A DNA stretch of 37,260 nt from Parasitella parasitica (lineage: Eukaryota > Mucoromycota > Mucoromycetes > Mucorales > Mucoraceae), in the NCBI GenBank assembly GCA_025201805.1, contig MU619427.1, positions 1 to 37,260 on the forward strand, read 5' to 3'. Positions 1-11,087 of the stretch are shown here, piece after piece. The stretch's first letter is position 1. Every line of letters begins with the position of its first letter. A program made the position numbers and the translations under genes. The notes under the pieces were generated by a model. The model was given only the letters and a program-made list of their open reading frames with translations. It searched no databases and was not told the DNA's origin.

Positions 1-1251
1 AGCGTCATCCATCCTAATGGTGCCGTCTCTAGCTTATATCTTATATAGTATAAATCTGTATTGCACATCTTATTATCTGTGCGCATATGTAGTTTATATC
101 AATTTAAGGTAACTGGATGAATCTAGAAGTGGAATTCAGATCATCATGGTGAATGTATTTCACATATACATTATATTTTTTTGACAGCTGCTTTCAAGTA
201 TAGACCCTTTTTCTGTTTTAGGACATGTTTCATGTTCCTACATCGAAATCAAAACTTGATCTGCAACTGTTTTTTTTACCTCTTTTTTGTATGTCGCAAC
301 TCTTGGCTAGCAACAATGATCAAAAGATCGCATGCATTATAGCCTTTTATTTTTACTTTGTATATCATTGTATTTAATAAACATAAATTTTCGCCTAATC
401 AACCGCGCTATTTTCTTTTTGGTGTGTGCCGTAAATTAGTTATTGTTAAGTTACCAAAAAAGGAAGCACGTGATATGAGAAGATACACAAAAGATGTAGT
501 CTCTCCAAGAACTCGGTACCTGAGACATTGAAAGTAGAAGTTGATCTTCAAATAAACATTGAGCTTTTCTTCCGTAATTTGCTTTATTATTATTTTTTGC
601 CTATTTCAATTGAAGAAAAGATCAGAAACACAATAAACCTTCAGGAACAATGACTCTGTTGTATCCATAGAATACCATGGCTACCACTATCTCAACTCAG
701 TTGTCATGGCAACCGTTCCTGATCGGATCTAAGGTTAAATGGCATCGATTATTTTATCTAGTAAATAGAAGTATTCAATAGAATGTCGTATAAGAAACCA
801 TCTATTTGGGTTCTACTTATTCTGAATTGCGAAGCTCAACTTATCGATGAATGATTCACATTCATAACGATTAGCTGATTAAATATAGAAATAGGTCTTG
901 CTCTGACTACTACTGTGTTATAATCTTGTTTGACAAGTAAATGTCAAACATGACCTAATTGTATTTTATAGATTGATTCAGATTGATTTATTCTAATATA
1001 AATAAACAGCTTCTTGTCAATCAATAAATTAATAGTTTTGTATCTGGGAAATTAAGTCTTTATTACTTTCTTATATTCTTTATATCACATACAATCACCT
1101 GCTGTGCTCATTTTCAAGACCTGGCACAACATACTCAAATCAAATACGAATATCCTTTGTACAAACATTCTGTCTCGGCAATTTGAACATAGGAGAACAA
1201 ATTGCTTCATAAAAAAAACCAGCTCATTTCACCATTAGGATGGATGACGCT
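1..1251. repeat. 1.25-kb segment bounded by 22-bp perfect inverted repeats
   Basis: Bases 1-22 (beginning AGCGTCATCCAT) reappear as an exact reverse complement at 1230-1251. The match stops at base 23, so the arms are 22 bp with about 1.2 kb between them. The enclosed DNA is AT-rich and holds no credible ORF. This is the form of a non-autonomous terminal-inverted-repeat element or of a foldback structure. The left end coincides with the window edge, so neither a target-site duplication nor a longer left arm can be examined. The call is inference from the repeat geometry alone. Confidence 0.5.
927..950. repeat. Palindrome TGTTTGACA / TGTCAAACA
   Basis: Nine-base perfect inverted arms at 927-935 and 942-950 are separated by six bases. 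The same core (TTTGACA and TGTCAAA, five-base spacer) recurs at 3461-3481. It could be a bipartite protein-binding site or part of a repeat family. No gene lies close to either copy. Confidence 0.45.
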
Positions 1252-1368
1252 ATAGACTGATACTTATATCTCGATACGGGCCTTAGACATTTACTAAATC
1301 TAGTGTATGCTACTGTTATGAAATGGCACCTATTATATGGCACCAAAATTACAATGAAATAAAATGCA

Positions 1369-1390
1369 GATGGATCATGGCTGATCCATC
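1369..1390. repeat. Short hairpin GATGGATCA / TGATCCATC
   Basis: Nine-base perfect inverted arms at 1369-1377 and 1382-1390 flank a four-base spacer. It lies just outside the 1.25-kb inverted-repeat segment and shares the string ATCCATCCTA with the arms of that segment. No function can be assigned. Confidence 0.4.
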
Positions 1391-1883
1391 CTAGAAAGAA
1401 ATACATGAAAAGCACAAGTAAAAATTAACAAGTGTTGGTAGAAGCTTGCACTCCTGATCAAAGTACAATCTCCTACAACCCTGGCACATGCTAATGTTGA
1501 ACAACGCTGCTCATAATCACAAATAAACAAATTCCAAACATGTATAAACAATGCAATTGTTTTAACAATTGCAATAATTCTAGATGCCAGAAATAGCTTG
1601 TTTATTACACAATAAGGAAAGCTCAGTCGCATTAGAAATAATCAGGATCCTCATATATTACAATCCTGCCCAAAACAATAGTATCAATTTCAATACCAAC
1701 ATATCGAAATCTCAACTACAATACAAGTGAGAGAATGTCAACAAAAGTCATTCTTCAAATAAGCTGTAAAATAAGCATTCTCACTGTAGTGAGGCAATTT
1801 TACAAGTAGTATAAATACAAGCTCTCTTAAAGAGCATATACCTTTTCTTGAGTTTTTCTTTTAATCGAAAATAAAGGGGGAAA

Positions 1884-2139
1884 TGATGTATCAATTCTAA
1901 AACCGGATGTCAATATAATATAAACTCATACTGAAGAGTAAAACATCAGATCATAAAATAATATGACATGACATTTGGGATAGATACAATCTACCCTATC
2001 TCCCGGATCTCATCACTAAAACCTTTATCCTCACATCGCTTCCCTCAGTTCATGGAAAGTATATAAACCCTCTATTTTTGAATGTAATAAACGGATCTTT
2101 ACCTGATTAATTTCTACTTGAACTTTTCTGATAAATCAG
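1884..2139 (+). repeat. Dispersed repeat, copy A
   Basis: About 215 bp here (1924-2139) align without large gaps to the reverse complement of 35795-36007, at roughly 85-90 percent identity by eye. A further conserved patch (around 1884-1898, GATGTATCAATTCT) matches 36069-36084. Between these patches copy A has about 25 bases and copy B about 55, including a GC-rich hairpin. The repeat contains a TATA-like string (AGTATATAAACCC) and AATAAA-like strings but no ORF. A solo LTR, a MITE or another short non-autonomous element would all fit; terminal motifs and target duplications are not clear enough to decide. Confidence 0.7.
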
Positions 2140-3460
2140 GAAAGACTATAATTGTATTTCTCTGGCTTTATTTTTTACTTTTTTTTATTTTCACATAAAA
2201 TTGATCCCAATTTTATTGCAGAAGCCATTCAAAAGGGTAAAAATCAACTCTGGTTTTTGCAATTATCTCTCTCAAAAATTGGTATTTTTCGACTAAACAA
2301 AAACCATTCCGTAGCTAAGTGTTATAGATCAGTATAAACTGATCATCACATAAAAAGAATCTCCGTAAATTGTATCAATATGAACTTCAAATTACCCAGA
2401 ATATTCCACAAAGATTACAATCGTCAAGACCAGGCTAGCATGGATTTAAGAAGACGTAATCCAATATCAAGAACAAATAGAAACAACTCCAACACTCGTC
2501 AAATCCGCCATTGGTTATCTCTTTATCAATCCTCGCTGCCAAAACGTCCTGGATGAATAATCCAATATAATTTAGCTTCATATCCATAATCATTTACCCT
2601 TGGAAAACTAGTATAAAAAGATAGTTTTTAATTGACATTTTGATGGGCTTCATCTAAAAAATAAATAACAGTTTTAAAAAGTATTTTTTTTACATATTTT
2701 TTACTAGTAATTTCACACTAAGTTATAGCTCTATGTTTTTAGTTCTATAATATGTATCTTTGTATACCATTTATTGCTCTGAATGCTATGAAAATAAATC
2801 AAGCCTCTGCTAAAAACATATGAAAAAATATTTCTTCGACATTTCTATCTAAAAACTTATATATCTAGTAGAGAATTAAGTTTCAAAAAGATTTTGATAA
2901 TAACTCAAGCCAAAGTGTCTTAGTAGTTTGTTGGGAAACAGGCTGACCAAATTTACCGTAAAAAGACAAAACTGGCTGAAGCTTGCCGAATTCAAGCTAC
3001 ACTACGACATGCTTATTACCAGTAGATGTATCAAAGTTTGCTTTATTACTTTACTTAGAAACTTGAACTTGATTTAATTGCAAAATTGGTTACTTGTTAT
3101 AGGGACGTATGCTGTAAAATTTGAAAAAATCTGCAAAATTTGCTTTTGGGAATACCTTGACAGCAAAGATAGATACTGAGAATCGAAAGACGTAGTGAGG
3201 TAAAGCTATCATACCAGTATTTGGATGTATACTTGCCTTGGACCCCAAATCCGTACTTAAAAATGATCCTGAAGGTTGACCCTGTTGTGTCAGTGTTAAA
3301 GGGTGCAGCGTAACGTTATGTAAATATGATTTGTATAAAGCAATAAAGACTTTTCTGAATAAAACCAGATACAAAACTGAAGACTTTTATTGACATAAGA
3401 TATGATCTCTATTTATACTAAAATATATCCCAATCAATGTTTATCCACATAACATCTGAT

Positions 3461-3481
3461 GTTTGACAGGAAGTGTCAAAC
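3461..3481. repeat. Palindrome GTTTGACA / TGTCAAAC
   Basis: Eight-base perfect inverted arms (3461-3468 and 3474-3481) with a five-base spacer. It is closely similar to the palindrome at 927-950. No neighbouring gene explains it. Confidence 0.45.
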
Positions 3482-6339
3482 CGTATTAAATCACAGCATT
3501 TCGAGGAGAGACCTATTCTTCTATTTCACATTAAAGAGAAGATTGGGTAGGATTTCTTCACAACATCCCACGATTTGATCTTGATATTTTCTTTGAATTA
3601 GCCTGGAACCTTGCAAGAGGTCAATTACAAATTGTAGCTTATTACTTATTTGTAAAAGAATTACCAACAATTAATATCATGATGCGTAGTACATTATAAC
3701 TAAGTTAAATATGACATATATAGCCTTTATATGGATACAACATTCATGTGGATTTGTTTTTCGATTAACTGTGAAGTATAGATGACAAAAAAATCAGTTT
3801 ACTGACAGAGTAACGCTGAAAAGAGAGACGTTTGATCTAATTAGTTTTTTTTTACCTATAATCTTAAAATGTCAGTTAAACTCTATTTAGTAAGTTGGTT
3901 TGACATAACACACATCAGTTCCTGTTTAATGAGCAAGATCAGATACTAGTGATTTGTGAGCTATGGCATGTTTTCATTATATGTGAAGTAGCTGGAAATA
4001 TGCTAAGGTGGTTATACAAAGCTCAATAGCTATTAATTTTGATCACTTTATTTATCGTGTATGCTGTGGCTTTTCCTCATACTCTATCATAGTATTCTAG
4101 CTCTTGTAAGCTGTATAATACCGAAGATACAGTCCAACGATGCGTGATGAACTACGAAATGTATTCCTTCTTCTGCTTGATTTGACAAAACGTGTAGAAG
4201 ATAGCAAGAGAATCCTTTATAGTTCAATATGTATAATCAAAATATTTAATTTTTACAATTTTTTTTGTAGCCTTGGCAGAACAAAGCGCTTGTAAAAGTA
4301 TACTTTATTTTAATGTGTTTGATGTTTGGGTATTTTTACATTTAACATGTGTAATGAACAGTATATGTAATTAGGGTATCGTGTTATGCGGTTATAGATG
4401 CAGTATGCATGTAATGGCTTAGAATAAAACAAGTAGTAAAGCCCCATCAAGATTTAGAACAGGAAAATTCATGACTAAATTGAAAAGTGTCAACACCGCA
4501 AATAGGGCAGAATTCGAAATCATGGGAGCCATCCGTATTTTTTGAACGATTGACGTTATAAATGGTTGATAAAATTGTCGAAAAGTTCATTGGATTTAAT
4601 TACTTTGAGTGTATATTTTAGAAAACGAACAAAAGAAAACGAAGTGAAGTATTTAACCTGTTGTATTTATATTCAGCATTTGGCGACTTTCTAAATTTAA
4701 CATTGTGCATATATCACAATACGTACAAGACAACTAGTGATTGTACTGCGGATAAACCCTTTTTCATCGTTGTAAACTGTTGATGAACAATGTTTTCCCT
4801 TTCAAAACAATAGGCCGCAAGTCAATCCCGAAAATGGCTGCTTGTATGTGGTAAAATGCAGCCCCGTTTGCTCTAAAACTTCCACGTTTGCAAAGTTTAC
4901 TGCGAAATTGATTTGCTCCCGTTCAAGGGGTACTACTTTTGTATAAAAATGCTACCATGCACAAGTAAAATTGTACGGTTTCAAACGAAATACACTATAA
5001 ATAGAGTTATTTTTGTGCTCACAGACGGTAAGCCCAATGTTAAATTGTAAAATATTAAATTATCACTCAATGGTGCCATAAAACGAATACCGTGCCATTT
5101 GACCAATGAGTCACGCTTACCTTATCTCCTTTGTATACACATTACAATATTCAATGAAAGACATTGATCCATTCAAGGCCACATTCTGAAAAAGCTTATT
5201 TGGCGCCGTTAAATTAGCTGATATGTCGTGATGTGTCCTTTACCTTTCATTTGCTCGATCTCTGTTTTACGAAGATAAATGCAAACTTCGTTAAATGGTT
5301 CGCTATATGTGCTGAACCACATTTGCACTGATTTCTTAAAATAGCATTGAAGCGTGCCTCTGGCAACCTTGCCAAGCATACATCTACCATCTATGCCCTA
5401 TTTGATTCTTGCTGCGGCTGATATTATGGCTCATTTGTGGTGCCTTGTTGCCTCTGCGCCTCTACTTTGCTACGGTTTATTTACAGTTGAAGTTTGCCAG
5501 TAATTCGATAAAACAAGATTTTGGAATTTTTAAAACAGACGGCAAGCTGTATTAGCATGCGGAGAAAAGCTTAGGAATACGAAAGCTTGCTCAAAATTCA
5601 AATTCGTGTAGTATATATTTATAAAATGTTGGAGATGTCTAGGAAGAAATTGTGATGAAAAACATTTCACATTTTGCCTCGTAGAGCGCTAGATGCTAAT
5701 TTAACACCACGGCTGGTATGTTGATCCGCGATTCGAATTGAAAATGACAAAGAAATGAGGCTGTATTATTGAGAGGAGGGACATCTTGTTGTCATCCGAA
5801 AGTAGTGTAACGTTCACTAAACATTTAATAAAAGGCTAATATTTATCTCGCAGATGAACAACAGTGCGCACCCAAGGAGTCTTAGAGACTACTAGCCTTT
5901 TTCTATTTACAACGCATTCCATTAAGCGAAGTATACAGTTGTATTTGTTCCTAAAGAATGATAAAAAGTGAGAAATAATTATGTGGTATATATAACGAGT
6001 TTAGAGCGATACCATATGGCAACTACTTGTTATCTGTCAATGCGAATATTAATATAAACCAAGATATGCTTGATTTTATTCTATTTTATTATACGTTAAA
6101 TGGCCTTTTCAAGTTATTTTAGCATGATAGCATTGCTATCCTTGGGTCCTCTGCCTTTAATTAATCCTACTTTATTGCTAATAAAGCAAACCTAATTGCA
6201 AATGATTCAAAATTGAGTCAGCCTGATTATTGAAACAACTGGATTTAAGAAGCGAAATCAGTGGTATTAAAGAGAAAATATGGAAATATGATTTTTTTTT
6301 TCATATATTCTTTTTCTGTAACAATATAATTCTTAAATC

Positions 6340-7457
6340 ATGGTCAAGGTTACTGTATGTGGTGCTGCAGGTGGCATTGGTCAACCTCTTTCTCTCTTAT
6401 TAAAGCAATCAAATCTTATTTCTCATCTCGCTTTATATGATATCGTAAATGCTCATGGTGTTGCTGCAGACCTTAGGTAACGTTACAGTCTCTTCTTTTT
6501 AAGAAGCAAAGAGATTAAAACTTTAGATTGCCTTATTTTTAGCCACGTCGACACTAGTAGCAAGGTTACTGGGCATGTAGGTCCCCTTGAATTAGAAGAA
6601 GCCCTCCAAAACGCAGATATTGGTAATTTTAGCCTTGATAAATATGCCGGAAACTGTCTCGTCAACACTATTTGTTTGTAGTTGTCATTCCAGCCGGTGT
6701 ACCCAGAAAACCAGGTATGTCCAGAGACGATCTCTTCAAAATCAATGCTGGAATTGTCAGAGATCTTGCAGTTGCAGCAGCAAAGTATGCTCCTAATGCT
6801 TTGATGTGCATCATCTCAAATCCTGTCAATTCAACAGTCGCCGTCGTTGCCGAAGTCTTCAAGAAATACAACGTTTATAATCCTCGCAAAATATTTGGTG
6901 TCACCACCTTGGATCTTGTTCGTTCATCCACATTTTTATCAGAGTGTTTAGGCGCAAATCCTAGACAAGCGAATGTGGTCGTCGTAGGTGGCCACAGCGG
7001 TGTTACTATCATCCCTCTTTTATCTCAAGTTCCTGGCACAGATAAACTATCTGAAAAACAGCTAGAGGATCTCACTAAACGTATCCAATTTGCCGGTGAT
7101 GAAGTTGTGAAAGCCAAGAACGGTGCTGGCAGTGCCACTTTGTCAATGGCCTATGCTGGTAGTCGTTTCACTCTTAACCTGGTGGAATCAGTCTTTAATG
7201 GAGTTACGCGGGTTGAATGTGCTTATGTTAATCTTGCTTCTGACCCCGAGGGCGCCCAGTCAGTTCATCGCATTGCTGGTGAGGAGATAGAGTACTTTTC
7301 TGTTCCTCTGGAGTTTGGGCGTGATGGCATTCAACGTATTCTGCCTATTGGAAAGATGTCTAGATTCGAATATAAACTCTTGACTAGTGCGATTCCCGAG
7401 CTGAAGAGCAATATCGTCAAGGGCGTTTCATTTATTACGGATGATTCCAAGTTGTAA
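6340..7457 (+). CDS. Malate dehydrogenase, predicted peroxisomal (PTS1 -SKL)
   Basis: NAD-dependent malate dehydrogenase interconverting malate and oxaloacetate. Exons: 6340-6476, 6543-6622, 6682-7457, giving 330 aa. Visible motifs: the dinucleotide-binding GAAGGIG at residues 8-14, the NAD-selective Asp34, substrate arginines Arg81, Arg87 and Arg153, and the catalytic pair Asp150/His177 in VGGHSGVT. These fall at the same numbers as in E. coli MDH, which supports the splicing. The ATG at 6340 directly opens the Rossmann fold, so there is no mitochondrial presequence. The last three residues are SKL, a canonical type 1 peroxisomal targeting signal, as in yeast Mdh3. By family knowledge this isozyme serves the glyoxylate cycle and NADH re-oxidation during beta-oxidation. 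Both introns (66 and 59 nt) have GT-AG ends. The identification is very secure; location rests on the PTS1. Confidence 0.95.
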
Positions 7458-7554
7458 ATCAAAAAAAAGTTGGATAATTGCATCGAAACAACGGCAAAGT
7501 GTATACAACTAGCAAATTTTAATACGTATCTGTTGGGCTTTTATTTATTTGTAC

Positions 7555-7557
<3 letters not shown>

Positions 7558-7598
<41 letters not shown>
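7558..7598. repeat. Poly-T tract, 41 nt
   Basis: An uninterrupted run of T about 100 bases after the malate dehydrogenase stop codon. It may be a 3' UTR/intergenic homopolymer or the poly-A tail of an old minus-strand retro-insertion. No coding remnant next to it supports the second reading. The exact length is likely to be uncertain in any assembly. Confidence 0.7.
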
Positions 7599-8065
7599 CA
7601 TTATTAATTAACTTAATAAAGAAAGTGCTACGGTAAACCACCATGCCTTTTGGCCATTTCTCGTTCTCATTCTCTTTTTACAATGTTGTTCAAAGCCAAG
7701 ACATATCCTACGGGTATTACAACATCTCTTTTTAACATTAGACTCGTACCCCAGCATCACCCATCAGCTATCAACTGCGTGGCTTCGATGAAATGAGACA
7801 AAATGATCAGTCTGTGAATGTTCTTGCTCAAACAGCGTTAAGCCCGCTGTTTGTAATTCGTATCGAACTTGGTATTAACAAAACTAAATGCACTACCCTT
7901 TGATTCCAATCATTCTCCCATTCGAGAAATGAACTATGAAGGAGCTATGGGTAGTCTATCAAGCGGAATCATGCTACATCCGTGATCAGTAAAAAGTGAC
8001 CACTGTACTCATATGGAATGAAGCTGGGGGCGCGTGAAATTGGCCTTTTCTTTTTCAAGTCAAAT
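7599..8065. other. Spacer with a short open stretch of unknown meaning
   Basis: Spacer between the malate dehydrogenase and CENP-H-like genes. Around 7770-7905 the plus strand has an open frame reading YQLRGFDEMRQNDQ and onwards for about 44 codons, and an overlapping ATG frame (7683) runs 37 codons. Composition is less AT-rich than the DNA upstream. Either could be an untranslated or upstream exon of the next gene, but I could not join one in frame. Confidence 0.3.
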
Positions 8066-8893
8066 ATGCCCATCACCAAGAAAGAAAAACAATTGTTAGA
8101 CTCACATAGAGAGATATTATGGCTCAAACGACAAATCGAGACGCTAGAGCAAGAAGAAAAAGCAGACATAGAGCTCGAAAAATACGTTATCCCTCCGAAT
8201 GCGACAGAAGATCACATTGAAGAAAGCATCCAAGAAACAAAGCATAAATTAGACCAGCTAAAGGATAATTATGACATGCTCTGTCAGTTCAACAGGAGCA
8301 AAGAAGCCCTTGTAAAGTCAGTCGACAACCAGTATTTTACCATGGAAGCTCTCTATCCAAAATTGACGGACCATGTCACAATGGAGATAAAGAAGGCAAC
8401 AGAAGAGCAAATCAATAAGCGTGATATGCATGTGGTGCAATTTATGAAGACAATGGCTGAACTAAACAAGAACAAGGCACAGTTGACAGAGATACAACAA
8501 AAGATTATGAGGCAACATGAAAAAAACGCTGAAATTTCAGCCCAAGTGGACAGCTTGAAATCAAGCGAGTCAAAACGCAATGTTAACCCTGAAGCCATGG
8601 AATTACTGCAGGCGTGAGTAGTCTTAGTTTAGACATAGAAGGAGGAGAATAAGGGGATAATTAATTGACAATCTTTATACAGAATGGATGCTAAGAAGAC
8701 TCAAATTTTACTTGTACGCGGTGTTTTGAATGTAAGGGTCCTTTTTTACATGTGTACTAGTTCTTTAATTGACATGTTTAAAAAATAAAAAAATAAGGGC
8801 ATCATGCTAGAGAGTGGCATTGCGTGGGACGAAGACGAGCGATGGTTAAACACAATGCTTCGTATAGGAGAGACTTTACCGACATTTGAGTAA
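8066..8893 (+). CDS. CENP-H-like kinetochore coiled-coil protein
   Basis: Exons 8066-8613, 8683-8731 and 8798-8893 give 230 aa. Residues 1-180 are almost entirely charged heptad-like coiled coil. The last exon reads GIMLESGIAWDEDERWL followed by a short amphipathic tail. That pattern, ESG-x-x-W-x-x-D near the C terminus after a long coiled coil, is the signature I associate with the CENP-H family (fission yeast Fta3), an inner-kinetochore CCAN subunit partnering CENP-K. The frame stays intact across both introns (69 and 66 nt, GT-AG), supporting the model. The start could instead be an in-frame ATG at 8018, adding 16 residues; 8066 is preferred because the extra segment looks uncharged and unlike the coil. 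Stop codons of this gene and the next lie 74 bases apart, in convergent orientation. An unrelated coiled-coil protein remains possible. Confidence 0.6.
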
Positions 8894-8967
8894 TAGGGGT
8901 AAAAAGGGTATTTGTATAAAATATGTGTAATAATAATAAAGTGATAATGCAGGCGAGAATTGTACGA

Positions 8968-10465
8968 TTATTTTAGAGTAATAGTTTGTATATTGTTATC
9001 GTTTTTAGTTGTAGACGAATCCAGCGTCCAAATCGAGGGAGATGATGGGTGTGGTTCAGGAGTATTTGGGCCAGTAGTACATAGTGATGCATCGGATAGA
9101 TAAACGTCTCCTTCATCTTCCTCCTCTTCTGTGTCTTCGTCCTCCTCGCCCTCTTTGTGGATACTGCTTGGTGGAGTAGCTTTCCCAATTTGATTTGGGT
9201 CCAGACCTAGATCATCCATTACGACAGGTAGTGCGCCCACACTATGCAAGAAATGTCAGTATCGAGATCATTCATCCTGGGCTGCCGTGCACTTACCGAG
9301 AGTAAAACATTTGCAATCGTAACCTAATGTTTTCTGTGTATAAATCCTCGATTGTTCTATCGGAATATAGTCCCATCTGAATATTTCGTATGAACACAAA
9401 GAATTCGCAAACGGCAACAAGACGATCTCGGCAATATTGATCTATTGGCAGCCAGTTTTCATTTTCGTCCAATTTGAATCGATAATTCAACAATACCGAT
9501 TTACTATTTCCTGGATCAGCGGTTCTTCCACATGCCGAGCATGCATTGGAAACAACGATGTTTCGAGTAGTGCTTGAGTTGCTGCTGAATCGTTCCCATA
9601 TGGGCTTGCTTTGCTGTGCTTGGACGGGCATGATTGGGGGTGTAGCGTTCATGTTGAACGAAGTAATGTGTTCAATGAAACAGGGCTGTCTCGACAGATA
9701 GTCAATCATTTTTTTTATGGATAATTTTGATTGAGGGCCAAATCTAAGGCATGGCTCAATGTCTTCTGATAAACAATGCTTCATAAATTGTGTTTGATTC
9801 AGCTTTTTGACTGAGAGCGACTGCTTTGAAGCAGCAATTGTATAGTCGCAAAAGACTTGCAACTGAGCACTGTCAAGTGCAGATCCTTCTTTTTTAATCG
9901 TATGGTTTGATGTTGATGGAGTAGGTGGCATAGAAATGGTGCGCGGTTGTTGTTGTTGTTGTTGTTGTTGAGATGGATCTTCTTTTTCGTGCTTTATGAC
10001 ATGGTTTGCACTGTCACGGTTTAATCCATGCAGTTCTTCTAAATCTAACTGTGCTCGCATATTAGAACAGCTCTTCTTCTTCATTCGGCTTTGGTATTGC
10101 TGTAAATCCACGGTTTCATCATCGGCAGTTGTCAATTTAAGCCGTAACTCGTGCAGTTGAGTTTGTTCGGCCAAGAGATGTTCCTGAGTTTGTTTCAACT
10201 CATTTTCCACCTGCCAGCGTGCTCTCTTCTCTATTGCTACCATCGCATTTGCTTCTTCGAATAGCTTTCTACTGAGGTCTTCTAGTTCGTGCTCTACCAT
10301 GTCTTTTTCATGCTGGACATTGCCAACTCGCTCAATTTCTGCGACATATTTTTGATTTAATGTTTGTATATCTAATTCAAGTCGCTGCAGCTGGTGATTT
10401 TTTGCATTTAGTTCTTGCTTTAAGGAAAGGATGAGTTCGTCTGAATGACAATGATGGCAGTTCAT
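8968..10465 (-). CDS. Sec2/Rabin-type Rab guanine nucleotide exchange factor
   Basis: Exons 10465-9297 and 9241-8968 (intron 55 nt), 480 aa. Residues about 30-115 form a coiled coil containing EHELEDLSRKLFEEAN and MVAIEKRAR, the highly conserved Sec2p/Rabin8 GEF core that opens Sec4/Rab8. By family knowledge it activates the Rab on secretory vesicles and so drives exocyst-dependent polarised exocytosis at hyphal tips. A Gln run (166-173) separates the GEF coil from a folded C-terminal half (about 205-395) with a CSAC motif and a helix-rich end (VCEFFVFIRNIQMGLY), as in fungal and animal Sec2/Rabin relatives. The final exon is acidic and Ser/Pro-rich, probably disordered. The second exon was joined by frame and splice consensus (CTCG|GTAAGT, CATAG|T). 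The ATG chosen opens with MNCHHCHSDE just ahead of the coil. Confidence 0.88.
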
Positions 10466-10616
10466 ATCTATTTTGTTGTTTTAAGGAAAGAAAGGAATAA
10501 CAATATCAAAATAGCACAAACAAGATAATTAAACAAAAAACAAAAATTAGTCGGGACAAACATTTTAGGGAGCAACACAAGTTTATTAAAAGATCATCAT
10601 GATAAATTTCAATGAA

Positions 10617-11087
10617 TTACAGTGTATATCGACAGAATAACCGATTTATTTCTTCAAAGTAAAGTTTAATTTGCTCTAAATTACCCTCAAACAGCATGCT
10701 TCGATAATAATCCCGATGCCCCACGGTATCAAATTGAATGTTATTTGCTAGTTTTGTCTTGCTGGTGTCCTATGCAATGAAATGCAGGAAAGTATCTATA
10801 TCTAGCAAACATTGATATGCAATGTATGAATTGGTATTTTTCATTGTTAGTCTTGATAATATATTGGCATTGTTTAAATTAAACGGACCAATTTAAATGG
10901 GCAAAACGTTTAGTTCAAAAAAGCTAACGTGAGAGAGAGAGAGAGAAGAAAAAAACATAGACAACTAGGCCGCATGCCAAACTCCAATATGGTAGACTTT
11001 CAACGCTGTTAAGTCGTATCTAGCGAGTTGAAAATCTTTTAATGCAACTTGTCTCTTTTTTCTTTTTAGTAACAGCCTTTCTTTATG
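10617..11087 (-). pseudogene. Unrecognised coding remnant with three in-frame stops
   Basis: On the minus strand one frame from 11087 to 10617 gives protein-like sequence broken only by stop codons at 10967-10965 (TAG), 10895-10893 (TAA) and about 10772-10770 (TAG). The best parts are 40 codons ending KVYHIGVWHAA, a middle stretch containing YIAYQCLLDIDTFLHF, and a 50-residue end with NIQFDTVGHRDYYRSML and LEQIKLYFEEINRLF. Length, composition and a shared frame are unlikely in AT-rich spacer, so this appears to be a decayed gene or the 3' exons of a spliced one; the last TAG is also a possible splice acceptor (GCATAG|GAC). A (TC)n run interrupts it at about 10931-10948. I do not recognise the family. 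Confidence 0.4.

Larger units (their letters stand above)
1..6339. other. Long AT-rich gene-free stretch
   Basis: No reading frame here has the length, composition or splice structure of a protein gene. The few open frames are under 100 codons and several lack an ATG. The stretch is strongly AT-rich with many short T and A runs. It contains the inverted repeat at 1-22/1230-1251, small palindromes at 927-950, 1369-1390 and 3461-3481, and dispersed repeat copy A (1884-2139). From about 5310 to 5480 the base composition is visibly richer in GC than its surroundings, without an open frame I can support; it could be an untranslated exon or a remnant. The last few hundred bases should include the promoter of the malate dehydrogenase gene, but I recognise no specific element. 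Confidence 0.6.

Noticed and set aside
3090-3374. 94-codon minus-strand ORF
   Set aside because: It starts at TTG rather than ATG, lacks flanking exons and shows no family features; a mobile-element scrap cannot be excluded.
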